This document shows positions 7,777 through 16,671 of a DNA stretch of 64,000 nt, one piece after another. A program made the translations under genes and the position numbers. Every line of letters begins with the position of its first letter. Position 1 is the stretch's first letter. The notes below the pieces were generated by a model, which worked only from the letters and a program-made list of their open reading frames with translations, was not told where the DNA came from and did not search any database. This DNA comes from CALMAK01 sp964392265 (GTDB taxonomy: Bacteria; Patescibacteriota; Saccharimonadia; Saccharimonadales; Saccharimonadaceae): the NCBI GenBank assembly GCA_964392265.1, contig CAYMOS010000001.1:1-64000 (forward strand), read 5' to 3'.

Positions 7777-8499
7777 CTAGACCTGCCCGTCCATGGCAGC
7801 TTGGATCTGTTCCGGGGTGAGAGCTGCGTGATAAATGCGGACGTCGTCGAAATCGGCGGTGGATGTGCCATAGCCGTAGTGTCCGACGTAGAAGAACTGC
7901 GCCGAGGTTAGCCCGCTGGTGTTCGGGCTGGCGTCGACTTCCTGCGCGTTCAGGAAGAGGCGGGCGCCGAATGCTTGGTCGTAGGTCATGGCGACGTGCG
8001 ACCAACTCCCGACCGGGAGCGTAACGTCGTCGTCGCGGAGCGGGTTGAGGCCACCAGTGCGGTACGTGCCGAGCAGAAAGTCTCCCGGGTTCCATACCGA
8101 TCGACGCTGCCAGATGCAGAACGTGGAGTCACCGCCGTCACCCGAGCAAAAGCCGAAGAGGAACCGTTCGCCGTCCTGGGTCAGCCAGGGGCTGACCCAG
8201 CCCATGATGGTCAGCGTGTCGGTGTCGTAGAGGGTCGGGTCGCTGACGCGGGCGACGATCGCGCCCTCTCCTTCTGGGTAGTTGCCAGGACGGAACGCCT
8301 GGCCGGACTGGCCGGCAATCCGTGAGCCGAGCGTCCCGGTGAGGTGACGGCCGTTGCCGGACTCGTCCGGGATGCTGCCACTGATCGCGCCGAGCGATCC
8401 GTCCATCGAGTAGCAGGCAACCGCCATGGGGAGCACGATGTCCGGGGCGCCCTCGACTCGTCGCGCGCTTGAGCCGCGTCGTGAGAGCATCAGGCTCAT
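7777..8499 (-). CDS. LamG / ConA-like lectin domain protein
   Basis: 240 residues. After a short basic N-terminus comes one laminin-G/concanavalin-like jelly-roll: YSMDGS, DESGNGRHL, FTIMGW-like TLTIMGWVS, WSHVAMTYD, ARLFLNAQEV and FDDVRIYHAALTPEQ, the usual order in bacterial LamG_3 domains that bind sugars or proteins. No standard signal peptide is seen. The start at 8499 overlaps the previous stop as ATGA; an ATG at 8523 is possible. GC is clearly higher than the genome average. It is probably a surface adhesin or pilus partner. Confidence 0.8.
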   Translation of the reverse strand: MSLMLSRRGSSARRVEGAPDIVLPMAVACYSMDGSLGAISGSIPDESGNGRHLTGTLGSRIAGQSGQAFRPGNYPEGEGAIVARVSDPTLYDTDTLTIMGWVSPWLTQDGERFLFGFCSGDGGDSTFCIWQRRSVWNPGDFLLGTYRTGGLNPLRDDDVTLPVGSWSHVAMTYDQAFGARLFLNAQEVDASPNTSGLTSAQFFYVGHYGYGTSTADFDDVRIYHAALTPEQIQAAMDGQV

Positions 8500-9065
8500 G
8501 CGGTGTCTCCGGCGAGGAGCCACTCGTCGGTCGCGCGTTTGCGGAGCGTGAGTACCGAATACTGTGCCCGAAGCTCCAGCGACCCCGCCGTGAGCAGGGC
8601 CACCCCGCTTCCGGCTGCCAGCTCGACCGGCCCAGGACCCATGCGTGCCACCTCGATGACGGTCCCGATCGGGAATGCGACGTCATCGTAAGGCGGGACG
8701 GTGACGGTGAGAGCGGACGAGTTCGACACCTCGACGGCCTTTCCTACATCAGAAAGTTGGAGCGTGTAGGCACTGGTCTGGGTGTTGAGCGCGACGACCG
8801 CTTCGGCTTTGCCGTCCAGGGCGGCCTGCAGGCCGCTAATCCCAGCGATAGTTGTAGCACCGGCCGGGCCGATTGGTCCGCTGGGGCCAGTGGGACCGGT
8901 GGTGGCGTTGAGTTTAGTACGAAGATCGGCAGAGAGGATGTCCTCTGTAACCGAATCATTCTTTAAGGTACCGTCTGGATTGTGAGACTGACGGAGATAG
9001 GCGTTAAGGATATCACCCCAGGTGTTATGGTCTTGACCCGGGATAGGGAGACGAGGAGATGTCAT
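8496..9065 (-). CDS. Collagen-like, fibre-type surface protein
   Basis: 189 residues from the ATG at 9065; a TTG at 9080 (194 residues) is the alternative. The order is an N-terminal block LPIPGQDHNTWGDILNAYL, a short collagen-like run GPTGPSGPIGPAG, then a beta-rich C-terminal half. The N-terminal block recalls phage tail-fibre-like surface proteins that I associate with Saccharibacteria; this is recognition, not a search. Neither start has an ideal ribosome site (AAAGG lies 1-2 or about 15 bases upstream). It heads the GC-rich operon and would be the first product affected by changes in the G tract. Confidence 0.7.
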   Translation of the reverse strand: MTSPRLPIPGQDHNTWGDILNAYLRQSHNPDGTLKNDSVTEDILSADLRTKLNATTGPTGPSGPIGPAGATTIAGISGLQAALDGKAEAVVALNTQTSAYTLQLSDVGKAVEVSNSSALTVTVPPYDDVAFPIGTVIEVARMGPGPVELAAGSGVALLTAGSLELRAQYSVLTLRKRATDEWLLAGDTA

Positions 9066-9107
9066 GGAGTTTTCTGCCAACCTTTCTTGATAAAATTATC
9101 GCATCAC

Positions 9108-9122
9108 TAGCGCCATGCGCTA
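9108..9122. promoter_or_regulatory. Inverted repeat in the leader of the fibre operon
   Basis: TAGCGC-CAT-GCGCTA, a perfect 6-bp dyad, lies in the untranslated leader between the G-tract promoter and the first gene. It could be an operator or an RNA hairpin. Confidence 0.35.
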
Positions 9123-9145
9123 ACTATGAGCTTGTGGTTAGTCTA

Positions 9146-9176
9146 ATAATACCCCCCCCCCGTGGGTAAAAAGCAA
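9146..9176 (-). promoter_or_regulatory. Promoter with a G10 tract in the spacer (phase-variation candidate)
   Basis: On the minus strand -35-like TTGCTT (9171-9176), then a 19-bp spacer that includes ten consecutive G (9152-9161 read as C on the plus strand), then -10 TATTAT (9146-9151). Loss of two G would give the optimal 17 bp. Neisseria porA has the same arrangement, with a poly-G run between -35 and -10. The tract drives the surface-protein operon at 7077-9065. Confidence 0.6.
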
Positions 9177-9238
9177 GAGAGCAACCACCCTGTACTCCGT
9201 CTGTCGCATTCACCAAGCAAATGCGTTACACTGTAACC

Positions 9239-10357
9239 ATGAGTAATTTGTCTTCACGCCTAGGGACGCCGCTACGTCTAGCGAGAGTTGCCGGGCGTCA
9301 AATCCGTGCCCGTTACTTTGGCACCCTCGAACACTTTGAAGGTGATGCAAGGAAAGTGTGCGAACAAGTCGTTGCTGGCACCTGGAATGGCACTTTCTTT
9401 GAGACCAGCCTCGGACATTATGATTATTTCTGGATGCGTGATTTTGGCACGGTAGCCGGAGCACTTACCACCATTGGTAAAAAACAGCAGGTCCACCAGA
9501 CGCTCCGATGGGCACTGAAAAATTACCGCAAGGCCGATCATGTCACTATCTGTATCGACCGACAAGGTCGTGCGTTCAATGCGCCCGGACGGCAAAGTAT
9601 TGATGCCTTGCCGTGGCTGGTGCATTCCTTGGCCATCAGCAAGTACCCGCTCACCAGCGCCGACAAGTCATTCCTTAATCGTCGCATCAAGGTGTATTGC
9701 AAGAAATACCTCAACCTCCACTCGGGTCACCTCAAAAAACGACGCCTGTTTAATGAACTGCGTGACGCCGTCCATTATGACCGTAGTGCCTATGCTCTAG
9801 CCCTCACTGGCCGCCTTAGTATTGCCGCTCGTGAATTAGGCCTGGCCTTTCCCTACCCACCAAACCGCTACGCCGAAGAACTCATCAGCCATTACTGGAC
9901 AGGGTCGTATTTTCGGACTGACGCCGAGACGGACGACTTTAGTGCCGAATGTGCCCTCATGCCATTCTTCCTGGGAGTCATTAAAGAGAAAGAATTAGCA
10001 GAGGCCACTTTTGACTATATTCTCAAGTCAAAACTTGAGACGCCTTACCCTCTTAAATACAGCAAGGGAAGGCTAAAATTTCGCTACCGCTTTATGATGG
10101 GACCTATTGTTATGCCGAATTACACTGGTGATACCATCTGGACCTGGCATGCGACATTCTACCTTCATCTTCTCTCTCAATATGGACGATCTGAATACAA
10201 AAAAGAGTATGAAAAATTTGCCGAGCTGATCGAACGACACGGTAACTATCCTGAACTAGTGAATCCTGACGGGTCGTGGTACTACGCCCCTTTTTATCGT
10301 GCCGATCCTGGTATGGTATGGGCTGCACTATTCCTTGATCTTCCGTTGCCGCGCTAA
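9239..10357 (+). CDS. Six-hairpin glycosidase-like protein
   Basis: 372 residues from the ATG at 9239, six bases after TACACT (9227-9232); an in-frame ATG at 9221 lies upstream of that -10 box. The sequence YDYFWMRDFG, repeated helical pairs, and YTGDTIWTWH resemble (alpha/alpha)6 barrel glycoside hydrolases such as glucoamylase- or invertase-like families; which family is not clear. There is no signal peptide, so it probably acts in the cytoplasm on a sugar polymer or sugar-phosphate. It ends four bases into the convergent carboxypeptidase gene. Confidence 0.6.
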   Translation: MSNLSSRLGTPLRLARVAGRQIRARYFGTLEHFEGDARKVCEQVVAGTWNGTFFETSLGHYDYFWMRDFGTVAGALTTIGKKQQVHQTLRWALKNYRKADHVTICIDRQGRAFNAPGRQSIDALPWLVHSLAISKYPLTSADKSFLNRRIKVYCKKYLNLHSGHLKKRRLFNELRDAVHYDRSAYALALTGRLSIAARELGLAFPYPPNRYAEELISHYWTGSYFRTDAETDDFSAECALMPFFLGVIKEKELAEATFDYILKSKLETPYPLKYSKGRLKFRYRFMMGPIVMPNYTGDTIWTWHATFYLHLLSQYGRSEYKKEYEKFAELIERHGNYPELVNPDGSWYYAPFYRADPGMVWAALFLDLPLPR

Positions 10358-11571
10358 CCGCGCGTTATCACTCTCCACCACCATGACGGCGCAGCAATAC
10401 CTTGCTGTACTGTCAATGGTGCACTTGCCGACCACTTGCCGAATGCCACTGTTACCTGACCCACCTCTCCGGTTGCGCCTGGCAACACCTCGCGCGCCTG
10501 CACCTTTACGTCAGGAGCCGAGCCACCCCACACAAACATACCGATCTGGCTGCTGGTAATCACTGCTACCGTTTGATCAGACCATGCAGGCTGATAATAG
10601 CCAATCTGCTTCCCACCCGTGACCACTTGCTGATAGGTAAAGTTTGCCTTGGCAGATTGATACAATGCATAGGCAGCCGTCTGTGCCACTCTGCTCGACC
10701 CACCTGGTGCACCCATGACAACGGTGATAATTTCGTGACTATGCTCGCCACTCGTCTGCCTTCCTGCCAGTACAAACACACCACCCGCCTCCGGAATATA
10801 ACCAGTCTTCATGCCAAGAATCTCACTATCATCTAAGAGGCGATTCGTATTATCGATTATCCCCGCACCCGGCAATGTTACTTGTGACTGTCTGATAATT
10901 TGGCGGAGCATTGGCTCGTCCAATACTTTGGCAGCGAGCACCGCCAGGTCGCTGGCTGTGCTCATCGTCGTCGCATGATACCCACTGGCATCGCGACCGA
11001 TCGTCGTGTGGCGCATGCCAAGATTTTCAACCATCTGTTGTGCATACTGACGATACGCATCCATTGACCCAAAGGCCCAAATTGCCAAACTGTCACTGAC
11101 ATTATTGGCCGATGCCAGCAGAATTGCCTGCAACGCCTGATACTGCGTCCACTGCAACCCTGCCGATACCGGTGTGACCGATCCATTACCTGCAACATAG
11201 GTTTGGTATAAATCAGCATCAGCCTGACGAAACGTTATAGTTGCGCCCTTGCCGTCAGTAAAGGGTCTTTTTTGCATCACCGCAAGCACCGTGATTAACT
11301 TTGCCGTGCTGGCTGTTGACTGTGGCTGGTCGCTGCCATGCGTGGTAATAACACCGTACTCTTTTGTCGCGACAGCAGCCTGACCGTATTCAGGCCAATG
11401 TAGTGGCGTTGCCTCTCCCTTTTCCAGACTAATTTGTTCTAGTTGCGGCGTCACCCCGAGAGGTGCCGTATCATACCGCTGAACACCAAACCAAACCCCT
11501 CCACTCAAGATTACCGCGGCAAGGACGCCAGCACCCCACCATACATAGCGCTTTTTGTGACGATGTATCAT
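10354..11571 (-). CDS. dacA: D-alanyl-D-alanine carboxypeptidase, S11 family
   Basis: 405 residues with an N-terminal membrane anchor or signal (about residues 9-28). It carries all three penicillin-binding motifs: SxxK as STAK (about residue 87), SxN as SANN (about 154), and KTG (about 256). These enzymes trim the terminal D-alanine of peptidoglycan side chains outside the membrane. A TATACT box and AGGAGGG ribosome site precede the ATG, directly behind the dnaK terminator. The gene symbol is by family only. Confidence 0.85.
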   Translation of the reverse strand: MIHRHKKRYVWWGAGVLAAVILSGGVWFGVQRYDTAPLGVTPQLEQISLEKGEATPLHWPEYGQAAVATKEYGVITTHGSDQPQSTASTAKLITVLAVMQKRPFTDGKGATITFRQADADLYQTYVAGNGSVTPVSAGLQWTQYQALQAILLASANNVSDSLAIWAFGSMDAYRQYAQQMVENLGMRHTTIGRDASGYHATTMSTASDLAVLAAKVLDEPMLRQIIRQSQVTLPGAGIIDNTNRLLDDSEILGMKTGYIPEAGGVFVLAGRQTSGEHSHEIITVVMGAPGGSSRVAQTAAYALYQSAKANFTYQQVVTGGKQIGYYQPAWSDQTVAVITSSQIGMFVWGGSAPDVKVQAREVLPGATGEVGQVTVAFGKWSASAPLTVQQGIAAPSWWWRVITRG

Positions 11572-11587
11572 AACCCTCCTAGTATAC

Positions 11588-11620
11588 CTAAAATAGCCAG
11601 GGGATACCTGGCTATTTTAG
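11588..11620 (-). terminator. Terminator behind dnaK
   Basis: A 14-bp perfect stem (11588-11601 with 11607-11620, starting CTAAAATAGCCAGG) and a five-base loop, just after the dnaK stop. The A/T runs on both arms make it bidirectional in form. Confidence 0.85.
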
Positions 11621-11637
11621 AGGGGATGGGAAAAGGA

Positions 11638-13551
11638 CTACTTCTTGCCCTTTTTCTTCTTGTCACCTTCGTCAACGACTTCGCCTTCGACTGGCGCGTC
11701 CTTGTCTTCTGACTTGTCACCGTCTTCGCTTGGCGCTTCTTCTTCCTTGGCAGCTGCTTCGTAGAGCTTGGCACCGATCGTCTGGATTTTTTCCAACAGT
11801 TCTGATGCGGCTTTCTCTAGCTCGTCCTTGTCTTCTGACTCAAGGTGTTTCTTTGCCTCTTCGACCGCTTCTTCGATAACCTTTTTATCATCGTCAGAAA
11901 TCTTGTCGGCGTATTCTTTTGGCATTTTCTCGGCTTGGTAGATACCATTTTCGAGGCTGTTGCGAGCATCAACCGCTTCACGCTTTTTCTTGTCTTCGTC
12001 GGCGTGTGCTTCGGCTTCTTTTTGTGCCTTCTCGATGTCTTCTTTGCTCATGTTGCCGCTGTCTTGGATGGTAACAGAATTTTCCTTGCCTGTTCCCTTG
12101 TCCTTGGCCGTGACGTTTAAGATACCGTTGGCATCAAGGCTGAAGGTGACTTCGATTTGCGGCACACCGCGTGGGGCTGGTGCGATACCGTCGAGGATGA
12201 ATCGTCCCAGTGACTTGTTGTCATTTGCCATTTCACGCTCGCCCTGAAGGACGTGGATTTCAACTTGTGGTTGATTGTCTGCCGCCGTGCTGAATGTCTC
12301 AGACTTGCTGGTTGGAATGGTGCTATTACGCTCGATTAGCTTGGTCGATACACCGCCCATTGTTTCGATACCGAGGGACAATGGCGTCACGTCGAGGAGA
12401 AGGACATCTTTGACGTCTCCGGCCAGAACGCCACCCTGAATTGCTGCACCAACAGCGACCACTTCGTCAGGGTTCACACCTTGCAATGGGTCTTTTCCGA
12501 AGATACTCTTTACCTTCTCAACCACTGCTGGCATGCGGGTCATACCACCAACCATGACAATCTCATCAATATCGCTAGCCTTAAGATCAGCATCTTTCAA
12601 GGCCTTATTGACAGGATCGGCCAGACGATCAATCAGATCCTTGACCATTTCTTCCAATTTGGCGCGAGTAAGCGTGTACTCAAAGTGTTTTGGACCGTCG
12701 GCATCAGCCGTGATGAACGGTAGGTTGACCTCATAGCTACTTGTGCTTGAGAGTTCTTTCTTGGCCTTTTCAGCTTCGTCCTTGAGGCGTTGGAGGGCAG
12801 CGTTATCCTTCTTCAGGTCAACGCCCTCTTCCTTCTTAAAGTAATCGATGAAATGATCAACGATACGGTTGTCAAAGTCTTCACCACCAAGGTGAGTATC
12901 ACCATTGGTCGAACGGACCTCAAAGACGCCATCACCGAGTTCCAGGATAGAAACGTCAAACGTACCACCACCAAGGTCGAAGACCGCAATCTTTTCGTCC
13001 TTCTTGCTTTCCAGACCGTAGGCCAGAGCAGCTGCCGTTGGCTCGTTAATAATACGCTTTACCTCAAGACCAGCAATCTTACCAGCATCTTTGGTTGCCT
13101 GTCGTTGGCTGTCATCGAAGTACGCAGGAACCGTAATAACGGCTTCGGTGACCTTTTCGCCAAGGAAAGCCTCGGCATCAGCTTTGATCTTTGAGAGAAT
13201 CATGGCTGATACTTCTTCTGGTGTATAGTCTTTGTCGCCCATCTTAACAGCCACGCCATCGCCCTTTTTGACGATTTCGTACGGCATAATATCAAGGTCT
13301 TTTTGAACCTCTTTATCGCCAAACTTACGACCAATCAAGCGTTTGACACCATAAATAGTGTTCTTGGCGTTCGTCACGCGCTGGCGCTGTGCAACCTGGC
13401 CAACCAAGCGTTCACCTTTTTTGTTGATCGCGACCACACTTGGCGTCGTGCGATTACCTTCTGCATTTGTAATAACCTCTGGCTTACCAGCAACAAGATA
13501 CGCAAACGCGCTGTTGGTCGTACCGAGGTCGATTCCAATAATTTTACCCAT
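11638..13551 (-). CDS. dnaK: Chaperone DnaK (Hsp70)
   Basis: 637 residues. It has the ATPase domain starting IIGIDLGTTNS, the phosphate motifs VFDLGGGTFDVS and VGGMTRMPAV, the substrate domain (LLLDVTPLSLGIET), and an acidic-then-lysine-rich tail. DnaK folds and protects proteins with DnaJ and GrpE. I start it at the ATG at 13551, with AAGGGG eight bases upstream, not at the in-frame ATG at 13569. It is a single-gene unit with its own CIRCE and terminator; grpE and dnaJ are elsewhere in the window. Confidence 0.98.
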   Translation of the reverse strand: MGKIIGIDLGTTNSAFAYLVAGKPEVITNAEGNRTTPSVVAINKKGERLVGQVAQRQRVTNAKNTIYGVKRLIGRKFGDKEVQKDLDIMPYEIVKKGDGVAVKMGDKDYTPEEVSAMILSKIKADAEAFLGEKVTEAVITVPAYFDDSQRQATKDAGKIAGLEVKRIINEPTAAALAYGLESKKDEKIAVFDLGGGTFDVSILELGDGVFEVRSTNGDTHLGGEDFDNRIVDHFIDYFKKEEGVDLKKDNAALQRLKDEAEKAKKELSSTSSYEVNLPFITADADGPKHFEYTLTRAKLEEMVKDLIDRLADPVNKALKDADLKASDIDEIVMVGGMTRMPAVVEKVKSIFGKDPLQGVNPDEVVAVGAAIQGGVLAGDVKDVLLLDVTPLSLGIETMGGVSTKLIERNSTIPTSKSETFSTAADNQPQVEIHVLQGEREMANDNKSLGRFILDGIAPAPRGVPQIEVTFSLDANGILNVTAKDKGTGKENSVTIQDSGNMSKEDIEKAQKEAEAHADEDKKKREAVDARNSLENGIYQAEKMPKEYADKISDDDKKVIEEAVEEAKKHLESEDKDELEKAASELLEKIQTIGAKLYEAAAKEEEAPSEDGDKSEDKDAPVEGEVVDEGDKKKKGKK

Positions 13552-13633
13552 AGGATTTTCCCCTTTCATTATGTTTCGTAAAATCTTCTGTATTCTATAT
13601 TAGCACTCTATGTATATGACTGCCAATACTTTC

Positions 13634-13672
13634 AGTATATATAAATTAGCACTCTCATGTCAAGAGTGCTAA
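13634..13672 (-). promoter_or_regulatory. dnaK promoter with perfect CIRCE operator
   Basis: CIRCE at 13646-13672 (TTAGCACTC, nine bases, GAGTGCTAA). On the minus strand TTGACA (13658-13663) lies in its spacer, 18 bp before TATACT (13634-13639). A lone half-site TTAGCACTC recurs at 13600-13608 in the leader and may be a second, weak HrcA contact. The leader is about 75 nt, unlike the leaderless dnaJ and hrcA. Confidence 0.95.
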
Positions 13673-13731
13673 CTATACATTTTTTACACCAAGCATTGCT
13701 CTAGGGTCGTACCCCGAGGCAAGGACGTACG

Positions 13732-14439
13732 CTATAGGAAAGACAGCGCTATAAATAACAGGCCGACGCCGAACAGTATTTCGCCGGTATACCTCTGTGG
13801 GCGTAGGTCAATAATGCGCTGCAGTGACTTTTGCGAACGACGAAAGACCGCAGGGTACCATAGCCTCAGTGCAAAGATAATGGCGTACGGTGCCATCGAT
13901 AGCGCCACCAGTACAACCACCCAGACTAATTGAAAGGTGAACTGTTCGACCGTATGCGAGATCATACGCACCGCGAATAGCAGCGCCGCGATGCCCGTCA
14001 CGCGTGTTATCCCTCTGATGAATCCAAGACTTGCCAGGGCAGTTCCACCAACACTCGCCTTTGATGACTTCAACTTTTCCGGACGATCTAACTCGCGTGC
14101 GCCTTGCGGCGTCCGCTTGCGGTGCAGTACATACATACCTCCCGAAAGACACAAGAGACCCAAAATTATATCGACCGTATTGGTACGCATGTCACCCACC
14201 CGCGCCATCATAGTCTGCATCGAGAATACTTCCGGCTGCGTCACAACAAACAATACCGCCAGCAGTAGCAAGCTGCCCGCCAAGCCCGCCATTAACAGCA
14301 ATCCATTACGAAACGGCTGCTTTGTCCCGCTGAGCGCCGCGAACAATGCCATATAAAGAACGACGCTAAAACTGGCCACCACTCCAGCCAACAGGAGACT
14401 AATACCAAATGAGATGGTCCATATAATCGCGGGTATCAT
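13732..14439 (-). CDS. Six-span membrane protein, transporter-like
   Basis: 235 residues with about six membrane helices and a basic loop near residues 105-125. The arrangement recalls LysE/GAP- or DsbD-type small transporters, but no defining motif is visible. The -10 box TACACT (14446-14451) lies six bases before the ATG at 14439, so it is probably leaderless. It is divergent from the AI-2E family gene, with 29 bp between them. Confidence 0.65.
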   Translation of the reverse strand: MIPAIIWTISFGISLLLAGVVASFSVVLYMALFAALSGTKQPFRNGLLLMAGLAGSLLLLAVLFVVTQPEVFSMQTMMARVGDMRTNTVDIILGLLCLSGGMYVLHRKRTPQGARELDRPEKLKSSKASVGGTALASLGFIRGITRVTGIAALLFAVRMISHTVEQFTFQLVWVVVLVALSMAPYAIIFALRLWYPAVFRRSQKSLQRIIDLRPQRYTGEILFGVGLLFIALSFL

Positions 14440-14468
14440 AGATGTAGTGTAGTATACTTGCCTTAGAT

Positions 14469-15530
14469 ATGACTACTACAACTTCAACCCCCAACTGGAC
14501 CCTCGGTATCGCCCTGATTATAGCCCTGGCGGCAGGGTTCGTACTAGCGGCACCATTTTTGACCGTCATTAGCCTGGCGGCATTAATGGCCTTTCTGTTT
14601 CACCCCACCTATCAGCGTGTCAAAAAGGTCGCGAAAAACAGCGGCATGTCTGCAGTTATCACCTTTTTGTTCTCGGGATTGATAGTTCTTATTCCACTGG
14701 CCTTTACCCTCATTTTGACTGTCTCGCAGGTGACATCGTTGGCCAACACGACCTCTGAATATCTTGCGACCAATCATGACGGCCTGACACAATTGATCGA
14801 ACAATCCGTCAATCGCGTCAACTCCGTCTTGGCGCCCCTGAATAATCACGAGTCTGTTATTACCGACCAAGGCGTGCGCGAGTTCTTGGGTACCGCATTG
14901 CCAGCATTTGCGCGCGTCGTAACCGATGTGATTATCGGCACCGTCGGCAATATCCCAACAGCGATTATCCTGACAATCATGTATCTTGTTCTCTTTTTCG
15001 AGTTCCTGATGCACGGCACAAAGATCATCGACCTGCTGCGTACTATCAGCCCTTTCGACAAAGCTGCCACCAATCTCTATCTCAAAAGAGTAGGACTGAT
15101 GACCAATGCTATGGCAAAAGGTCAATTGCTGATATCTGTGATTATCTCATTACTCTCGGCTATTCTCATGATATTTCTGGGGCTCGGCGAATACTTCTTC
15201 TTGATCTTTATTATCTTCACAATTCTCAACCTCATCCCATTGGGCTGCGGTATTCTGTTTATCCCAATATGTCTGGTTGCGATTGTCATGGGCAACGTTG
15301 TGCCAGGTATTATTGTTCTTGCGCTCTATATGCTGGTCAGTAATCTGGATAGTTTGATTAGGCCAAAAATCATGCCGAAAGATGCCAGCCTGTCGGCAGG
15401 CCTCACGATGTTGGCGGCCTTTGGTGGTATTGGGCTATTTGGACTGTTAGGTGTGGTATACGGACCAATCCTCATGATTATGATCGTCACAACTGTCGAA
15501 TTATACGCGCGCCGACAAAAAGTAGCCTAG
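14469..15530 (+). CDS. AI-2E family transporter (PerM/YhhT-like)
   Basis: 353 residues with about eight membrane spans and the family's conserved C-terminal part: GCGILFIPICLVAIV, then NLDSLIRPKIMPKDASL, then FGGIGLFGLLGVVYGP. Members move small molecules or ions; some are sodium/proton antiporters, and the AI-2 role is shown only for a few. A TATACT box lies ten bases before the ATG. The promoter region is shared with the divergent gene at 14439. Confidence 0.85.
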   Translation: MTTTTSTPNWTLGIALIIALAAGFVLAAPFLTVISLAALMAFLFHPTYQRVKKVAKNSGMSAVITFLFSGLIVLIPLAFTLILTVSQVTSLANTTSEYLATNHDGLTQLIEQSVNRVNSVLAPLNNHESVITDQGVREFLGTALPAFARVVTDVIIGTVGNIPTAIILTIMYLVLFFEFLMHGTKIIDLLRTISPFDKAATNLYLKRVGLMTNAMAKGQLLISVIISLLSAILMIFLGLGEYFFLIFIIFTILNLIPLGCGILFIPICLVAIVMGNVVPGIIVLALYMLVSNLDSLIRPKIMPKDASLSAGLTMLAAFGGIGLFGLLGVVYGPILMIMIVTTVELYARRQKVA

Positions 15531-15571
15531 TACATGGTATACTAAAGCCACAATTAATGGAGGTTCTTATA

Positions 15572-15913
15572 ATGGCAAAATCATCAGCATCGTTACTGCG
15601 GGTGACTGGACTCAAAGCATCAACAGTCGGCATGTTGCAAGGAACATTCTTTGCATTATTAGGCCTGGTTGTCGCGATTTCTAGCACTATCAGTGCATCA
15701 GTCACCTGGGCAGAAAGCACCGAAAGCGTCCTACGTGGTCTCACCTTTGGACTGGCCCATGGATTCGTGAGTATCGTCTTCATCCCCATTATCTATTTTG
15801 TAGCTGGGTGGATACTTGGATTCCTGTACGGGGTTATCTTGAACGCCGTTCTTGAAAGTTCTGGCGGCCTTGTTCTCAAGACACAAGACGACGGCAAAGA
15901 AACCAGCAAATAA
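15572..15913 (+). CDS. Small two-span membrane protein, unknown
   Basis: 113 residues with two strong membrane segments (about 16-42 and 65-95) and a polar C-terminal tail. I chose the ATG at 15572 because GGAGG lies ten bases upstream; an in-frame ATG at 15557 would start inside that site. A TATACT box lies near 15537. It is followed by a clear terminator. I do not recognise the family. Confidence 0.65.
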   Translation: MAKSSASLLRVTGLKASTVGMLQGTFFALLGLVVAISSTISASVTWAESTESVLRGLTFGLAHGFVSIVFIPIIYFVAGWILGFLYGVILNAVLESSGGLVLKTQDDGKETSK

Positions 15914-15930
15914 TCATTCTCTGCGCCATA

Positions 15931-15959
15931 TAAAAGCACCTCCGATCGGGGTGCTTTTA
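15931..15959 (+). terminator. Terminator between convergent genes
   Basis: TAAAAGCACC pairs with GGTGCTTTTA, with an inner CCGA/TCGG stem. It lies between the two convergent genes ending at 15913 and 15983 and can serve both. Confidence 0.85.
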
Positions 15960-15982
15960 GTATGTTTAATAAAACTTCAGTA

Positions 15983-16540
15983 CTAGGCTTCTGAGAGTTC
16001 GCGGAATCTCTTGGCCAGAACAATCAAGATGACACCTTCAATGATCGCATAAAGGCCAACGATCCAGATAAAGGCAAGTCCACTCGCAACCGGGTGCAAG
16101 AGAACAACTACACCTGCGATCACACTTACTAGGGCACTAAAGACATAAATCCAGCGACTGTTCTTTACTGCTTCGTCCTTACTAAAGAACGCTTCGATCA
16201 CATCGACAATACCGCGTACGATAAATGTAAAACCAACCATTAAGATCAGCCACGCTAACGTTACACCAGGATTACGCACCAAGAAGACACCGAGTCCAAG
16301 AATTAAGATACCAAAGATAAGCTCAAGCCACCACAGGTGCCACTTTGACATATTAAACAGGCTCTGGATGAGTAGTGCTATACCCCATACCAATACGAAT
16401 GCACCAAATAGAACGGCGAATACGCGCACTGTTGTGTCCGGCCAGAATAAAGCTGCTATACCAAATAATATTCCGATCACTCCTTGGGTCACTATCAGTC
16501 CGACAACGGAATCCGACAACGAGTCTTGCTTTTTTGCCAT
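15983..16540 (-). CDS. HdeD family membrane protein
   Basis: 185 residues with six regular membrane spans in three pairs, matching the short-helix repeat of the HdeD/DUF308 family; GIAALFWPDTTVRVFAVLFG and FILNPG-like LVRNPGVTLAWL are typical. E. coli HdeD aids acid resistance at high cell density, but most relatives have no known role. GAGGAG lies eight bases before the ATG. Confidence 0.8.
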   Translation of the reverse strand: MAKKQDSLSDSVVGLIVTQGVIGILFGIAALFWPDTTVRVFAVLFGAFVLVWGIALLIQSLFNMSKWHLWWLELIFGILILGLGVFLVRNPGVTLAWLILMVGFTFIVRGIVDVIEAFFSKDEAVKNSRWIYVFSALVSVIAGVVVLLHPVASGLAFIWIVGLYAIIEGVILIVLAKRFRELSEA

Positions 16541-16671
16541 ACGTTAAACTCCTCTTATGTTGATACCTACAGTATACATCCTTTTTGTAAAATACATACC
16601 ACCCCACTACTTGTGCGAATTACCAACTACCGTCATACTGTAAGCATACTTATTAGTTGTAGGAGAAAACT

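Noticed and set aside
8138..8686. Arg/Pro/Ser-rich frames in the GC-rich operon on both strands
   Set aside because: High GC removes stop codons by chance; the fibre, LamG and prepilin frames have recognisable domains and coupled starts instead.
12790..13194. Plus-strand frames opposite dnaK
   Set aside because: Shadow frames of dnaK; no independent support.
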